This document shows, in pieces, positions 17,446 to 27,070 of a stretch of 64,000 bases of DNA. Source of the DNA: an uncultured Granulosicoccus sp. Its GTDB lineage: Bacteria > Pseudomonadota > Gammaproteobacteria > Granulosicoccales > Granulosicoccaceae. The DNA lies in contig CANMQI010000004.1 in the NCBI GenBank assembly GCA_947499955.1, positions 124,001-188,000 on the forward strand, read 5' to 3'. The position numbers were made by a program, and so were the translations under genes. The number at the start of each line of letters is the position of its first letter. Position 1 is the first letter of the stretch. Under the pieces are notes generated by a model. It was not told the origin of the DNA, made no database searches, and worked only from the letters and a program-made list of their open reading frames with translations.

Positions 17446-19017
17446 ATGTCCGCCGAACCCGCTGATCAGTCTGCCGCCCGTGTGACGCCGGAATATCACC
17501 CCGAACCTCATGGGACGTCGACGGCAGATGCTGGCAATGTCTCGCTGCGAACCGATCGCCTGGCGCGTCGCAAGCGATTTGCGAAGGAACTGGCGAGCCT
17601 GGTGCCGGAGGGGGCCGTACTGGCCAGTGAAGAGCAGCTGCGCCCGTATGAGTCCGACGGCCTGACGGCCATGAAGGCCACCCCTTTACTGGTTGCGCTA
17701 CCCGACACCATCGAGCAGGTTCAGGCCATCATGCGCTGGGCCAGTGCCAATGCCGTGCCGGTGGTGGCACGTGGCGCCGGTACCGGTTTGTCGGGTGGTG
17801 CATTACCCCATGAGGACGGGCTGTTGCTGGGGCTGGCCAAGTTCAACCGTATCCTGGAACTGAACCGGGAACTGGGTTATGCCCGCGTACAGCCGGGTGT
17901 GCGCAATCTGGCCATTTCCGATGCCGCGCGGCCGCATGGCCTGTACTACGCACCGGACCCCTCGTCGCAGATTGCGTGCACCATCGGCGGCAATATTGCG
18001 GAGAATTCCGGCGGTGTGCATTGCCTGAAATACGGCCTGACCGTGCACAACGTCCTGTCAGTCACCGTTGTCACCATCGACGGTGATCTGCTGACGCTGG
18101 GTGGGGATGGTCATGATAGTGCCGGTTACGATCTGCTGGCCGTGATGACAGGCTCAGAAGGCATGCTGGCTGTTGTCGTGGAAGTCACGGTCAAGCTGCT
18201 GCCGGTGCCCCCGGAGGCCAAGCTGGTCATGGCAGCCTTTGACAGTGTGGAAGCGGCCGGCGATGCGGTAGGTCGCGTCATTGCAGCAGGCATCATTCCG
18301 GCCGGGCTGGAGTTGATGGACAATCCGGCCATCATCGCCGCCGAGGCCTTTGCCAAGTGTGGCTACCCGACCGATGCGGCAGCGTTGTTGCTGTGCGAGC
18401 TCGATGGCACCGCCGAGGAAGTCGTCTCGCAGATAGAACGTGTCTCGGCCGTCTTCCGGGAGTCCTCTGTCACCCGCCTGCATATTGCGGCCAGCGAGGC
18501 GGAACGACTGCTGTTGTGGAAGGGGCGCAAGTCGGCCTTTCCGGCGGTCGGACGGCTGGCTCCCGACTATTACTGCATTGATGGCACCATCCCGCGCAGA
18601 CAGCTATCGCATGTATTGCAGCGCATGGATGAGTTGTCCAAGGAATATGGTCTGCCCATCGCCAATGTGTTTCACGCCGGCGATGGCAACCTGCATCCGC
18701 TGATCATGTTCGATGCCGGCAAGCCCGGGGAGTTGCACCGCACCGAGCAGCTGGGTAGTCAGATACTGCAACTGTGTGTCGAAGTCGGTGGCACCGTTAC
18801 CGGTGAGCACGGTGTCGGTGTCGAGAAGATCAACGAGATGTGTGTCCAGTTCGATGCCGACACCCTGACGCAGTTTCATTCGCTCAAGGCCGCGTTCGAC
18901 CCGGAAGGCCTGCTGAACCCCGGCAAGGCCGTACCGACATTGCAACGCTGCGCCGAATTCGGTGCCATGCACATCCACCACGGCGAATTGCCGTTTCCCG
19001 AACTCGAGCGATTCTAG
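17446..19017 (+). CDS. glcD: Glycolate oxidase subunit GlcD (FAD)
   Basis: The FAD-binding catalytic subunit of the GlcDEF glycolate dehydrogenase, which oxidises glycolate to glyoxylate at the membrane. The 523-residue product has a polar N-terminal extension (about 1-40), the PCMH-type FAD domain (VPVVARGAGTGLSGGALP from about residue 104, then APDPSSQIACTIGGNIAENSGG), and the C-terminal FAD-oxidase domain with FHAGDGNLHP and GGTVTGEHGVGVEK. It is about 24 residues longer than E. coli GlcD (499). It starts the glcDEF operon; glcE follows after 17 bp. Confidence 0.94.
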   Translation: MSAEPADQSAARVTPEYHPEPHGTSTADAGNVSLRTDRLARRKRFAKELASLVPEGAVLASEEQLRPYESDGLTAMKATPLLVALPDTIEQVQAIMRWASANAVPVVARGAGTGLSGGALPHEDGLLLGLAKFNRILELNRELGYARVQPGVRNLAISDAARPHGLYYAPDPSSQIACTIGGNIAENSGGVHCLKYGLTVHNVLSVTVVTIDGDLLTLGGDGHDSAGYDLLAVMTGSEGMLAVVVEVTVKLLPVPPEAKLVMAAFDSVEAAGDAVGRVIAAGIIPAGLELMDNPAIIAAEAFAKCGYPTDAAALLLCELDGTAEEVVSQIERVSAVFRESSVTRLHIAASEAERLLLWKGRKSAFPAVGRLAPDYYCIDGTIPRRQLSHVLQRMDELSKEYGLPIANVFHAGDGNLHPLIMFDAGKPGELHRTEQLGSQILQLCVEVGGTVTGEHGVGVEKINEMCVQFDADTLTQFHSLKAAFDPEGLLNPGKAVPTLQRCAEFGAMHIHHGELPFPELERF

Positions 19018-19034
19018 AAAAGGACTGCCCAACC

Positions 19035-20153
19035 GTGATATCCAATGACGATAGCGCCGCTCTGCTGGAGCGCGTACGACAGGCGGCCGCCGCCGACACC
19101 CCGTTGAACATCGTAGCCGGCAACAGCAAGCACATGCTGGGTCATCGTCAGGATGTGGCGCAGCGCGCCGAGGCGCTCTCCATGCTCTCTCACAGCGGCA
19201 TCATCAGTTACGAGCCCACCGAACTGGTGGTCAGTGTCAGGACCGGAACAACGATGAAGGAGTTGAACCAGGTGCTGGATGAGGCGGGGCAGATGCTGCC
19301 GTTCGAACCGCCGGTTCTGCCGGCCAGTACCCTGGGTGGCGTGCTGGCCTGTGGGTTGTCCGGGCCAAGGCGTCCCTTTGCCGGTTCAGCGCGAGACTAT
19401 GTACTGGGCACCCGGGTAATCAATGGTCAGGGACAGGACTTGTCGTTCGGCGGTGAAGTGATGAAGAACGTGGCGGGCTACGATGTGTCCCGTCTGCAGA
19501 TTGGTGCCTACGGTACGCTGGGTGTATTGCTGGATGTCTCGATGAAGGTGCTGCCGCGACCCGAGGCGGAGCTGACTCTGGTGCATGAGGCCGTACCGGA
19601 TGATACTCAGTCCTTTGCCGCGCAATTGAGACGGCCGCTGCCCTTGTCCGGTGCCCTGTTGATCGATGATCGGCGCTACCTGCGACTCAGCGGCAGCGAG
19701 GCGGCCGTCTCTGCGGCGGCGCGCATACTCGGTGGTGAACAGCTGTCCGCCGCCGATGCAGGCATCTGGCAGGCCGTGCGTGATCATGAGCATGCCTTTT
19801 TCAGCAATGCAGCGTCCGGTATGCAGCTGTGGCGGGTATCGGTGGCCGATCATGCACCGGCCTTGCCGGTGTCAGGTACCTGGCTGCATGACTGGGCCGG
19901 TGCGCAGCGCTGGTTGCGCTCTGCAGCGCCAGCCGCCGAGATCTACAAGGCGGCCCAGGCGGTGGGTGGCCACGCAACCCGCTACGGACCAGGTCCGGTC
20001 GGGGAGCCTGCCTTCCAGCCGCTGGAAGGTGTCATGCGACGCCTGCAGACCCGAGTCAGGGACAGCTTCGATGCACAACGCCTGTTCAATCGTGGCCGTT
20101 TTCATCCGGAGCTGGATTCACTCGCTGCCAGTCAGGCGACAACGGAGGCCTGA
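19035..20153 (+). CDS. glcE: Glycolate oxidase subunit GlcE (FAD)
   Basis: The second FAD-binding subunit of glycolate oxidase, about 372 residues, close to the family norm (E. coli 350). It has LNIVAGNSKHMLG near the N-terminus, PASTLGGVLACGLSGPRRPFAGSARDYVLG (about 97-126) and GEVMKNVAGYDVSRLQIGAYGTLGVLLDVS. The frame extends upstream inside glcD, but the added residues are unlike the family. I take GTG 19035, preceded by AAGGA at 19019-19023, as the start; it lies 17 bp after the glcD stop. glcF starts 3 bp after its stop. Confidence 0.9.
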   Translation: MISNDDSAALLERVRQAAAADTPLNIVAGNSKHMLGHRQDVAQRAEALSMLSHSGIISYEPTELVVSVRTGTTMKELNQVLDEAGQMLPFEPPVLPASTLGGVLACGLSGPRRPFAGSARDYVLGTRVINGQGQDLSFGGEVMKNVAGYDVSRLQIGAYGTLGVLLDVSMKVLPRPEAELTLVHEAVPDDTQSFAAQLRRPLPLSGALLIDDRRYLRLSGSEAAVSAAARILGGEQLSAADAGIWQAVRDHEHAFFSNAASGMQLWRVSVADHAPALPVSGTWLHDWAGAQRWLRSAAPAAEIYKAAQAVGGHATRYGPGPVGEPAFQPLEGVMRRLQTRVRDSFDAQRLFNRGRFHPELDSLAASQATTEA

Positions 20154-20156
20154 GCC

Positions 20157-21398
20157 ATGCAGACGACCATCGCGCCCGAGTTGGCGAACGATCCACGGGC
20201 CATTGCTGCCGAGCAGGTACTGCGAAAATGCGTGCACTGCGGTTTCTGCCTGGCTACCTGTCCGACCTACAATCTGCTGGGGGATGAACAGGACAGTCCG
20301 CGGGGCCGCATCTATCTGATCAAGCAGGTGGTGGAAGGTCACACGCCCACCGCCAGTACCCGTACGCATCTGGATCGCTGTCTGACCTGCCGCAATTGCG
20401 AGACAACCTGTCCGTCAGGTGTCGAATACGGTCATCTGGTCGATCTGGGGCGCAACCTGGTCGAAGAGCAGGTGCCACGCAGCGGGCTGGATTACTGGAA
20501 GCGCCAGGCCATTCTGAGTGTGCTGCCTTACTCGAAGCGGGTTGCTCCCATGGTGTGGCTGGGTCAGACTCTGCGCCCCGTGCTGCCCGCGACGCTGGCT
20601 GCCAGTGTGCCGCCCAGGCAATCGCCAGGTGCCTTGCCTGAGGCTGTTCATGCGCGCCACATGCTGGTGCTCGATGGCTGTGTGCAACCGTCCATGGCAC
20701 CGGCCACCAACGTCAGTGCGGCGCGCGTGCTGGACGCCTTCGGCATTACCCTGCAACACGCCGACCAAGCCGGCTGTTGCGGCGCGGTACATTTCCACCT
20801 CAACGCGCAGGACAAGGCAAAGGCGCTGATGCGGCAGAACATCGATGCCTGGTGGCCGTCCATCGAGGCGGGCTGCGAAGCGATCATCACCACTGCCAGT
20901 GGCTGCGGCGTCATGCTCAAGGATTACGGCCATGTACTGGCCGAGGATGTCGACTATGCCGACAAGGCACAACGGGTCAGCGAGCTGAGCAAGGATATCG
21001 TCGAGGTATTGCTTGACGTCCTGCAGCGGGAAGATCTGGCACCTTTCCGGAATCAGGCCCAGGCCATGGGCAAGGTGGCCTTTCATTCGCCCTGTACGCT
21101 GCAGCACGGCCAGAAACTGCCTCTGGTGACCGAGGCACTGCTGGGGCGTTTCGGTTTCACGCTGACGCCGGTCAACGATTCACACACTTGCTGCGGCTCG
21201 GCAGGCACCTATTCGATCTTCCAGCCAGAGCTGAGTCACCAGCTTCGCGACAACAAGCTGGGCAATCTGCTGGCAGAGCAGCCGGATATCATTGCCACCG
21301 CCAATATCGGCTGTCAGCTGCACCTGCAAGGTGGCAGTGGTCGACAGGTGGTGCATTGGGTCGAGCTGGTAGACCGACTGGTCACGCAAACCGTGTAA
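20157..21398 (+). CDS. glcF: Glycolate oxidase iron-sulfur subunit GlcF
   Basis: The electron-transfer subunit of glycolate oxidase, 413 residues (E. coli 407). Two [4Fe-4S] motifs are intact: CVHCGFCLATCP (C25, C28, C31, C35) and CLTCRNCETTCP (C75, C78, C81, C85). Two CCG domains follow, with GCCGAVHFHLN near 205 and CCGSAGTYS near 346. It is the last gene of glcDEF. The glyoxylate made here is the direct substrate of the beta-hydroxyaspartate cycle genes at 39.2-43.6 kb. Confidence 0.95.
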   Translation: MQTTIAPELANDPRAIAAEQVLRKCVHCGFCLATCPTYNLLGDEQDSPRGRIYLIKQVVEGHTPTASTRTHLDRCLTCRNCETTCPSGVEYGHLVDLGRNLVEEQVPRSGLDYWKRQAILSVLPYSKRVAPMVWLGQTLRPVLPATLAASVPPRQSPGALPEAVHARHMLVLDGCVQPSMAPATNVSAARVLDAFGITLQHADQAGCCGAVHFHLNAQDKAKALMRQNIDAWWPSIEAGCEAIITTASGCGVMLKDYGHVLAEDVDYADKAQRVSELSKDIVEVLLDVLQREDLAPFRNQAQAMGKVAFHSPCTLQHGQKLPLVTEALLGRFGFTLTPVNDSHTCCGSAGTYSIFQPELSHQLRDNKLGNLLAEQPDIIATANIGCQLHLQGGSGRQVVHWVELVDRLVTQTV

Positions 21399-21531
21399 GA
21401 AGGGCGGTGGCGCGTCCTGGGTATATCGTTTCCTGTGCAATGCGGATAAGCTCCTCGGATGCCTTGCAGGCACACGATTTGTCATGCGCCACCCGCATCC
21501 CCCCCGGTCTGGCGAACGTGGCCTGTGCAGT

Positions 21532-21564
21532 CCGAAGCTTCGAGTCGAGAGCGTCGGTTTTTTT
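21532..21564 (+). terminator. Probable rho-independent terminator after glcF
   Basis: An imperfect stem starting CCGAAGCTT and ending in GAGCGTCGG is followed directly by seven T residues (21558-21564). It lies 134 bp after glcF and 48 bp before the next gene on the same strand. The T-run is convincing; the stem has one internal mismatch. Confidence 0.5.
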
Positions 21565-21611
21565 CTGAGCGTTTTCCCTCGAGCAGTGGCTCATCGGGAT
21601 GGAGTTGATCG

Positions 21612-22718
21612 GTGGACAATATCGCCTTGCAGAAACGAGACAGAGTACTGATCTCCATTCGCCGAATCCTGACGGTGCATCTGATTCTGGCAATCGGCGT
21701 CATCTGCTACTTTGCCAAGGACCTGCTGATGCCCTTCGCGCTGGGTTTGCTGATCACGATGACGCTGGCACCGGTGGTCAGAATGCTGTCGCGCTATCGT
21801 ATACCGGCGCCCGTGTCCGCCGTGTTGCTGGTCATCACCATCGGCGGTTTCATCACCTCGTTCGGCTACATGATGTCCACGCCGATGACCGAACTGTTCG
21901 ATTCCATACCGGACATCGGGCAGACGCTGGAGGAGAAGATCAGTCCCTACAAGCAATCGGTCGATGCGATCAGCAAGGCCGGTGAGCAGGTGGAAAAGAT
22001 GGCCTCCGGTGGTGACCAGCCCGCCAAGGTGGTGCTCGAACAGCCGGGTATCATCTCCTCGGCGGCGTCCACGGTGGCCAATGGCCTGACGACCATCATG
22101 CTGGCCTTTGTCCTGTCCCTGTTCATGCTGGCCTCCGGCACACTGTTCCAGGAAAAGCTGATTGCCGTGATGCCGCGGCTGCAGGACAAGAAACGGGCCT
22201 TGACAGTGGCTTACCAGGTGGAGAGCAGTGTGTCGCGCTATCTGCTGACAGTGACACTGATCAATGCCGGTCTGGGGGTCGTGATCATGTCATTGCTGTC
22301 GCTGGTGGGTGCACCGAATCCGGTGCTGTGGGGCGTGGTTGCGGCGGTGCTGAATTTCCTGCCCTTTGCCGGAGCTCTGTTGGGCGTGGGCCTGCTGGCC
22401 ATCGTATCGCTGGGCACCTTCGAGACCTTGCCAGCGGCCTTGCTGCCGCCAGCCATCTACTACGCCTGTACGACCATCGAGGGCAACTTCATCACCCCGG
22501 CCATCGTCGGGCATCGTCTACAGCTCAACATCGTGGCCGTGTTCATGGCCGTCGTTGTCTGGGGCTGGCTATGGGGCATCGGTGGGGCATTGATGGCTGT
22601 GCCGATTCTACTGGTGGTCAAGATTCTGTGCGACCACATCGAATCCTGGCATGTGCTTGGTGAATTCCTGTCGGGTCGCGATGTTGCCATCGTGGACACG
22701 CAGAGTGCGGAGGATTGA
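21612..22718 (+). CDS. AI-2E family transporter
   Basis: A 368-residue inner-membrane protein of the AI-2E (TqsA/PerM-like) exporter family. It has paired N-terminal helices (about 17-55), a helix near 65-85, a soluble amphipathic segment (about 90-140) and a C-terminal bundle with the family motif NFLPFAGALLGVGLLAIVSL (about 245-264) and EGNFITPAIVGHRLQLN (about 290-306). The start is GTG 21612, with GGAG eight bases upstream. The substrate cannot be read from sequence: members export AI-2, Na+(Li+)/H+ or other small molecules. Its stop lies 18 bp from the convergent kinase gene. Confidence 0.88.
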   Translation: MDNIALQKRDRVLISIRRILTVHLILAIGVICYFAKDLLMPFALGLLITMTLAPVVRMLSRYRIPAPVSAVLLVITIGGFITSFGYMMSTPMTELFDSIPDIGQTLEEKISPYKQSVDAISKAGEQVEKMASGGDQPAKVVLEQPGIISSAASTVANGLTTIMLAFVLSLFMLASGTLFQEKLIAVMPRLQDKKRALTVAYQVESSVSRYLLTVTLINAGLGVVIMSLLSLVGAPNPVLWGVVAAVLNFLPFAGALLGVGLLAIVSLGTFETLPAALLPPAIYYACTTIEGNFITPAIVGHRLQLNIVAVFMAVVVWGWLWGIGGALMAVPILLVVKILCDHIESWHVLGEFLSGRDVAIVDTQSAED

Positions 22719-22736
22719 AGGCCGATCGGGGCCTGC

Positions 22737-24434
22737 TCAATCGACGTTGCCTGTCACGGCCGGACGTCGGCTGCGGAATTCATTCATGAGCCGGTCCAAC
22801 TGGGCCAGTTCCACCGGTTTGGTCAGGTGGTGGTCGAACCCGGCCTGTGTGCTGCGTTCCTGATCTTCCGGCTGACCGTATCCGGTCGTGGCAATCAGTA
22901 GCAGTTCGCATTCGGCGTAGTCGCGACGCAGCTGACGTGCCACATCATGACCGGATATGTCTGGCAGGCCGATGTCCAGCAAGACCACATCGGGTGTTCT
23001 CTCCCGCGCGGCCTGCAAGGCTTCGGTGCCGGACTTTGCCAGTCTGACGTGGTGTTTGCGCCGTTCCAGCAAGCGTCCGAGGGCGGTGATGCTGTCCAGA
23101 TTGTCGTCGGTGACCAGTACGTCCAGGGCCACGGCACCGGCCCTTTCCTTGCGTGGCTCGACGGTTTCCGGCTCGACCGGGCCACTTGCCAGGGGCAATG
23201 CCACACAGAAGGTGCTGCCGCAGCCCGGGCCGTCGCTCTCCACGGTCACATTCCCCCCGTGCAGGCTGACCAGTTCATGAACCAGGGCCAGGCCCAGCCC
23301 GAGGCCATGGTTGGCGGGCAGGCCGGTGTTCTCCAGCTGCACGAAGAGATCGAAGACCTTCTCCAGGTCTTCCTTGCAGATTCCCTGACCGGTGTCGTCG
23401 ACGCTGATCAGAACATGGTCGGATTCCAACTTCGCACTCAGTTTGATACGGCCGCCCGACGGCGTGTAGCGGATGGCATTGTGCAGCAGATTGACGACGA
23501 CCTGCAGCAGTCGCGCTGCATCGGCATGCACACGCACATCAGCAGGAACATCGCTCAATTTCAACTGGATCTGTTTGGTGGCGGCGTCGCCGGCCAGTGT
23601 GCCGTAGGCATCCTCGAGTACCGGTGCCAGGGCGATCGTGCTGCGCTTGAGAGAGATCTTGCCGCGACTGATGCGTGAGACATCCAGCAGATCGTCGAGC
23701 AATCGCGTCAACTGTGAGCACTGCCGCTGCATCATCTGCACTGTGTCCCATTGTTGTTCACTGGCACCGACGTCACCAAGCAGACTCAAGCCGTTGCTCA
23801 AGGCGCTCAGGGGGTTGCGCAGCTCGTGCGAGAGCATGGCCAGAAACAGGTTCTTGCTCTCATCGGCAGTTCTGAGCTTCAGGTTCATGCTCAACAACTT
23901 GTCGCGCTGTTGTTCCAGCTGCAACTTGAGTTCACGTTCGCGCTCCAGTGCGGTGCGCAGCGTGATCCGGGTCATGACCTGGCGTCCCAGCACCTGCAAG
24001 GCGCGCAGTTGCTCGGTGCTGAGCTCACGCGGCACGGTATCGAGGACGCACAATGTGCCGATGGGTAGCCTGTTGTCGATTTTCAACGGCACGCCGGCAT
24101 AGAAGCGCATGTTGACCTCATTGTGAACCAGCGGATTGTCGCGTGTCCGTGAATCCAGTCGAGTGTCGTTGATGATCAGCGGTTTGTCGTCGAGAATGGC
24201 GTGGGCACAGACTGATTCATGCAGGCTGGTCTGGCTTGCCTGTAGTCCGGTGCGGGCCTTGAACCACTGCCGGTCGGTATCGACCAGGCTGATGAGAGAG
24301 ATCGGGGCCTTGCAGAGACTGGACGCTATTTCTACCAGTTCATCGAATTCTTCTTCGCGGGAAGTATCCAGAATCTGCAGGCCATGCAATGCGGCGATTC
24401 TGTCATCTTCCTGAGGATGCGGTCCTGCCTTCAT
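22737..24434 (-). CDS. GAF-domain hybrid sensor histidine kinase
   Basis: A 565-residue soluble sensor kinase. Domains: GAF (about 20-160), a short coiled coil (163-192), HisKA with phosphoacceptor H203 in AMLSHELRNPL, HATPase (about 295-415, with DDTGQGI and GLGLGLALV), and a C-terminal receiver (about 436-555) with D487 in VVLLDIGLPD and the conserved lysine in HHLTKPVE. No membrane segment, so it probably senses an intracellular signal. The GAF domain belongs to the group often found in light or redox sensors but lacks an obvious chromophore cysteine motif. It has no adjacent response regulator. The output partner is unknown. Confidence 0.88.
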   Translation of the reverse strand: MKAGPHPQEDDRIAALHGLQILDTSREEEFDELVEIASSLCKAPISLISLVDTDRQWFKARTGLQASQTSLHESVCAHAILDDKPLIINDTRLDSRTRDNPLVHNEVNMRFYAGVPLKIDNRLPIGTLCVLDTVPRELSTEQLRALQVLGRQVMTRITLRTALERERELKLQLEQQRDKLLSMNLKLRTADESKNLFLAMLSHELRNPLSALSNGLSLLGDVGASEQQWDTVQMMQRQCSQLTRLLDDLLDVSRISRGKISLKRSTIALAPVLEDAYGTLAGDAATKQIQLKLSDVPADVRVHADAARLLQVVVNLLHNAIRYTPSGGRIKLSAKLESDHVLISVDDTGQGICKEDLEKVFDLFVQLENTGLPANHGLGLGLALVHELVSLHGGNVTVESDGPGCGSTFCVALPLASGPVEPETVEPRKERAGAVALDVLVTDDNLDSITALGRLLERRKHHVRLAKSGTEALQAARERTPDVVLLDIGLPDISGHDVARQLRRDYAECELLLIATTGYGQPEDQERSTQAGFDHHLTKPVELAQLDRLMNEFRSRRPAVTGNVD

Positions 24435-24595
24435 GATATGTACTGTCTGGCCCGAGCTGATAACCGGCAGCGTATCTGCCCGGTTTTGTGACGCTGAAAG
24501 CTTAACGCATTTCAGGTGCTGTCATGTGCAGTGCGGACGCAGTGCGTACGCAGGTCGGTCTGGCCGGGACTGATCTGCGCGGGCTGGCACGCGGT

Positions 24596-26665
24596 TCAGG
24601 CTGCCTTGCTGCTCTGATTCATGCGACCGCTGTGCTCCTCCAGGTAGCGGGTTGCCTGTGCGACCGGCAAGGCTTCACTGAAATGGAAACCCTGCATCTG
24701 ATCGCAACCGTGTTCGATCAGCCAATCCACCTGCGAGCGGGCCTCGACACCTTCGGCTACCACTTTCAAACCGAGCACCTTACCCATGTTCAGGATGGTT
24801 TCCATCAGCATGGAGCGCTTCTGATCTGCCAGAAAGGCGCGATCGATCTTGAGGATGTCCAGCGGGTATTTCTGCAGATAGGCCAGATTCGAGTAGCCGG
24901 TTCCAAAGTCATCCAGCGTCAGTTTGATGCCCATGGCGCTGAGTTGCTGGAGCGTCTGGTGAATCTGGTCGGCATCCCCCAGCAACATCGATTCGGTGAT
25001 CTCCAGTTCGATCATTGCCGGATCACAACTGTTCCTGACCAGGCATTCGGAGACGTTCATCATCAGGTCATCGGTGTTGAACTGATGCGCCGAGATGTTG
25101 ATGGACACGGGCACGTGCAGGCCGCTGTTCTGCCACTGACGCTGCTGGCGCATCGATTCGTCGAGCACCCAGTTACCCAATTCCAGTATCTGCCCGGTTT
25201 CCTCGGCAATGCTGATGAAGCTGTCCGGTGGTACCAGACCACGGGTCGGATGATTCCAGCGTATCAGTGCCTCCACGCCGGACACAAAACCGGTTCGGCA
25301 CGATATCTTGGGCTGATAATACAACTCGAATTCCTGGTTTCGTATGGCATAGACCAGGTCATTCTCCAGTCCCAGCTTGTCCTTGATGGTTGCGCTGAGA
25401 TTGATGGTCATCTGCTTGTCGAAGAAGCAGTAACCGCATTGACGTGCCTTGGCCATGTACATGGCAGCGTCGGCATTTTCCATCAGGCCGGCGATACTCT
25501 CACCATCGAAGGGGTAGCGGCAGATACCGATACTGGGCAGGATGCGAAGCTTCTGGTTGCCCAGCATGACCGGCTCGGCCATGGATGTCAGTATCTTCTC
25601 TGCCGCGACCTTCAGCTCCTTGGTGTCGGTCACCTGGTTCATGATCAGCACGAACTCGTCGCCACCCAGACGGCTGGCCAGGCTGTTGCCACCAACGGCC
25701 TGTTTGAGGCGATGAGCCACCTCGATCAGCAACTGATCACCGATCGAATGGCCCAGGGAGTCGTTGATGATCTTGAAGCGGTCAAGATCCAGGAAAAAGA
25801 GGCTGAATTCGTTCTGCTCGCCGTCCTGTATTGATAGCAGTTCGTCGAGATAGATGCTCAGGGCGGCGCGGTTGGGCAGTCCGGTCAGCGAGTCGGTATA
25901 GGCAAGCTTGTAGGCCGTCTGCTGTGCGTGTCTGCGCTCGGTGGCATCCACGGCGCTGACCAGAACCGAGGGGTGGCCCGATACCGGGTCAATGCTCTTT
26001 TGCAGGGTCATCTCATGCCAGCGTGGACCGCGCGTCGTGTTGACTTCCAGCTCGGTGTGGTAGCACTCAGCGTCCTCCAGCGCCTCCTCGATGATGTCGA
26101 TGTCTGTGTCATTGACCAGACGCTGGGGCAATGTGGTGCAGCGGCTGTTGAGTGAGTCCCGAGCTGCAGGGTTGCAGTAGATCAAGGAGTAATCAGCATC
26201 GTAGAGACTGATCATTGCCGAGGTGTGCAGCAGGGCGGCTGTACTGCGCAGGGTATCCGAATCGACATCGTAGATCTCGTTGACCACTTCGATCATCAGT
26301 GCCTTGACGTCGTCACCGATCATGAAGGGAGAGATTGAATGCTCGACCGTTCTACCGCCATGCCTGGGAAAGATGGTCCACAACTCGGTCAGGCTGATGT
26401 CCTGTTCATGGCAGTCTGTCTGCAATTGTCGCAATCGTTTGACAATGGGCTCGGTAACCGCCTGCTTGAATCCTCTTTGTCGCAGAGTCTGTATGGAGTC
26501 GGCGTGCCAGAACTCCAGTCCGGCCTGGTTCGACCACAGCACCTGAAAACTCTCCACATCGAAGACGCACAGAGGATTCCTGACATGCTTCAGCGCATGA
26601 ATTCTCGGATCGTTGTTGTAATCGAAGTCAGTCAAGATGGCAACGCATCGGTGGCAGGTTCGCAA
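24596..26665 (-). CDS. PAS-GGDEF-EAL cyclic-di-GMP turnover protein
   Basis: A bifunctional-type c-di-GMP protein of about 689 residues. Two PAS-like regions (about 20-130 and 140-245) precede a GGDEF domain with intact GGDEF at 334-338 and an EAL domain with EAL at 465-467 and the downstream DDFGTGYS and EGVE motifs. Both catalytic sets look active. The RxxD inhibitory site five residues before GGDEF is absent. No membrane helix is visible. The start is uncertain: the frame begins at TTG 26665 and a second TTG lies at 26635, with no in-frame ATG near. A 13-bp palindrome (TGTGAACTTCACA, 26673-26685) sits just upstream. Confidence 0.87.
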   Translation of the reverse strand: MRTCHRCVAILTDFDYNNDPRIHALKHVRNPLCVFDVESFQVLWSNQAGLEFWHADSIQTLRQRGFKQAVTEPIVKRLRQLQTDCHEQDISLTELWTIFPRHGGRTVEHSISPFMIGDDVKALMIEVVNEIYDVDSDTLRSTAALLHTSAMISLYDADYSLIYCNPAARDSLNSRCTTLPQRLVNDTDIDIIEEALEDAECYHTELEVNTTRGPRWHEMTLQKSIDPVSGHPSVLVSAVDATERRHAQQTAYKLAYTDSLTGLPNRAALSIYLDELLSIQDGEQNEFSLFFLDLDRFKIINDSLGHSIGDQLLIEVAHRLKQAVGGNSLASRLGGDEFVLIMNQVTDTKELKVAAEKILTSMAEPVMLGNQKLRILPSIGICRYPFDGESIAGLMENADAAMYMAKARQCGYCFFDKQMTINLSATIKDKLGLENDLVYAIRNQEFELYYQPKISCRTGFVSGVEALIRWNHPTRGLVPPDSFISIAEETGQILELGNWVLDESMRQQRQWQNSGLHVPVSINISAHQFNTDDLMMNVSECLVRNSCDPAMIELEITESMLLGDADQIHQTLQQLSAMGIKLTLDDFGTGYSNLAYLQKYPLDILKIDRAFLADQKRSMLMETILNMGKVLGLKVVAEGVEARSQVDWLIEHGCDQMQGFHFSEALPVAQATRYLEEHSGRMNQSSKAA

Positions 26666-26672
26666 GTAGGCA

Positions 26673-26685
26673 TGTGAACTTCACA
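26673..26685. promoter_or_regulatory. Palindrome upstream of the GGDEF-EAL gene
   Basis: TGTGAACTTCACA is a perfect 13-bp palindrome 8 bp before the presumed start. It resembles a CRP half-site pair, but the spacing is too short (3 rather than 6 bases), so it is more likely the operator of another factor or chance. Confidence 0.25.
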
Positions 26686-27070
26686 AAACGTGCTCATTTC
26701 CGGCTCGCCGGCTGCCAAGCTAACCTGTTCTGACTGGAAAAACCTTCGAAGTGTGTGTGGGTTCTCATCGTTATGACCTCACAGGTTACATGCGCTACGT
26801 TGATGGCTGGTGGATATGGTAAATATTCAGTGCAGCTAGCGGCCGACGTTGGCGGGAATGCAGTCTGCTTACCATCCTGTACGGTAGCGGCTTGAGAGCC
26901 AGTGCCAGTCAAAACGCGCCAATGTTCTGACTTTTCGGTTTGTTTCAGGGGTTCAGGGGATCGTTGATGAACTTCTGAGAACCAGTAGGAATAGGCCTTC
27001 TCGATGAAGTGCTAACGTCTGTTGCAAATCCGGGAGGTACCCGGTGTCATATTCTGTCTGGAGTCCTCCC
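26686..27070. other. Intergenic region before the RMF-like gene
   Basis: About 400 bp without a supported gene between the divergent GGDEF-EAL and RMF-like genes. It must hold both promoters. I see no clear rho-independent terminator or RNA gene. GGGAGG at 27031-27036 is a strong Shine-Dalgarno facing a GTG at 27044, an alternative start of the RMF-like protein. Confidence 0.35.

Noticed and set aside
17027-17485. A 152-codon plus-strand frame running into glcD
   Set aside because: It overlaps glcD out of frame, has mixed low-quality sequence and begins in the pyk operator region.
24524-25834. A 436-residue plus-strand open frame opposite the GGDEF-EAL gene
   Set aside because: The minus strand encodes complete GGDEF and EAL domains; the plus-strand product resembles nothing and is a mirror frame.
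26673-26685. CRP binding site before the GGDEF-EAL gene
   Set aside because: The half-sites TGTGA and TCACA are separated by 3 bases instead of 6.
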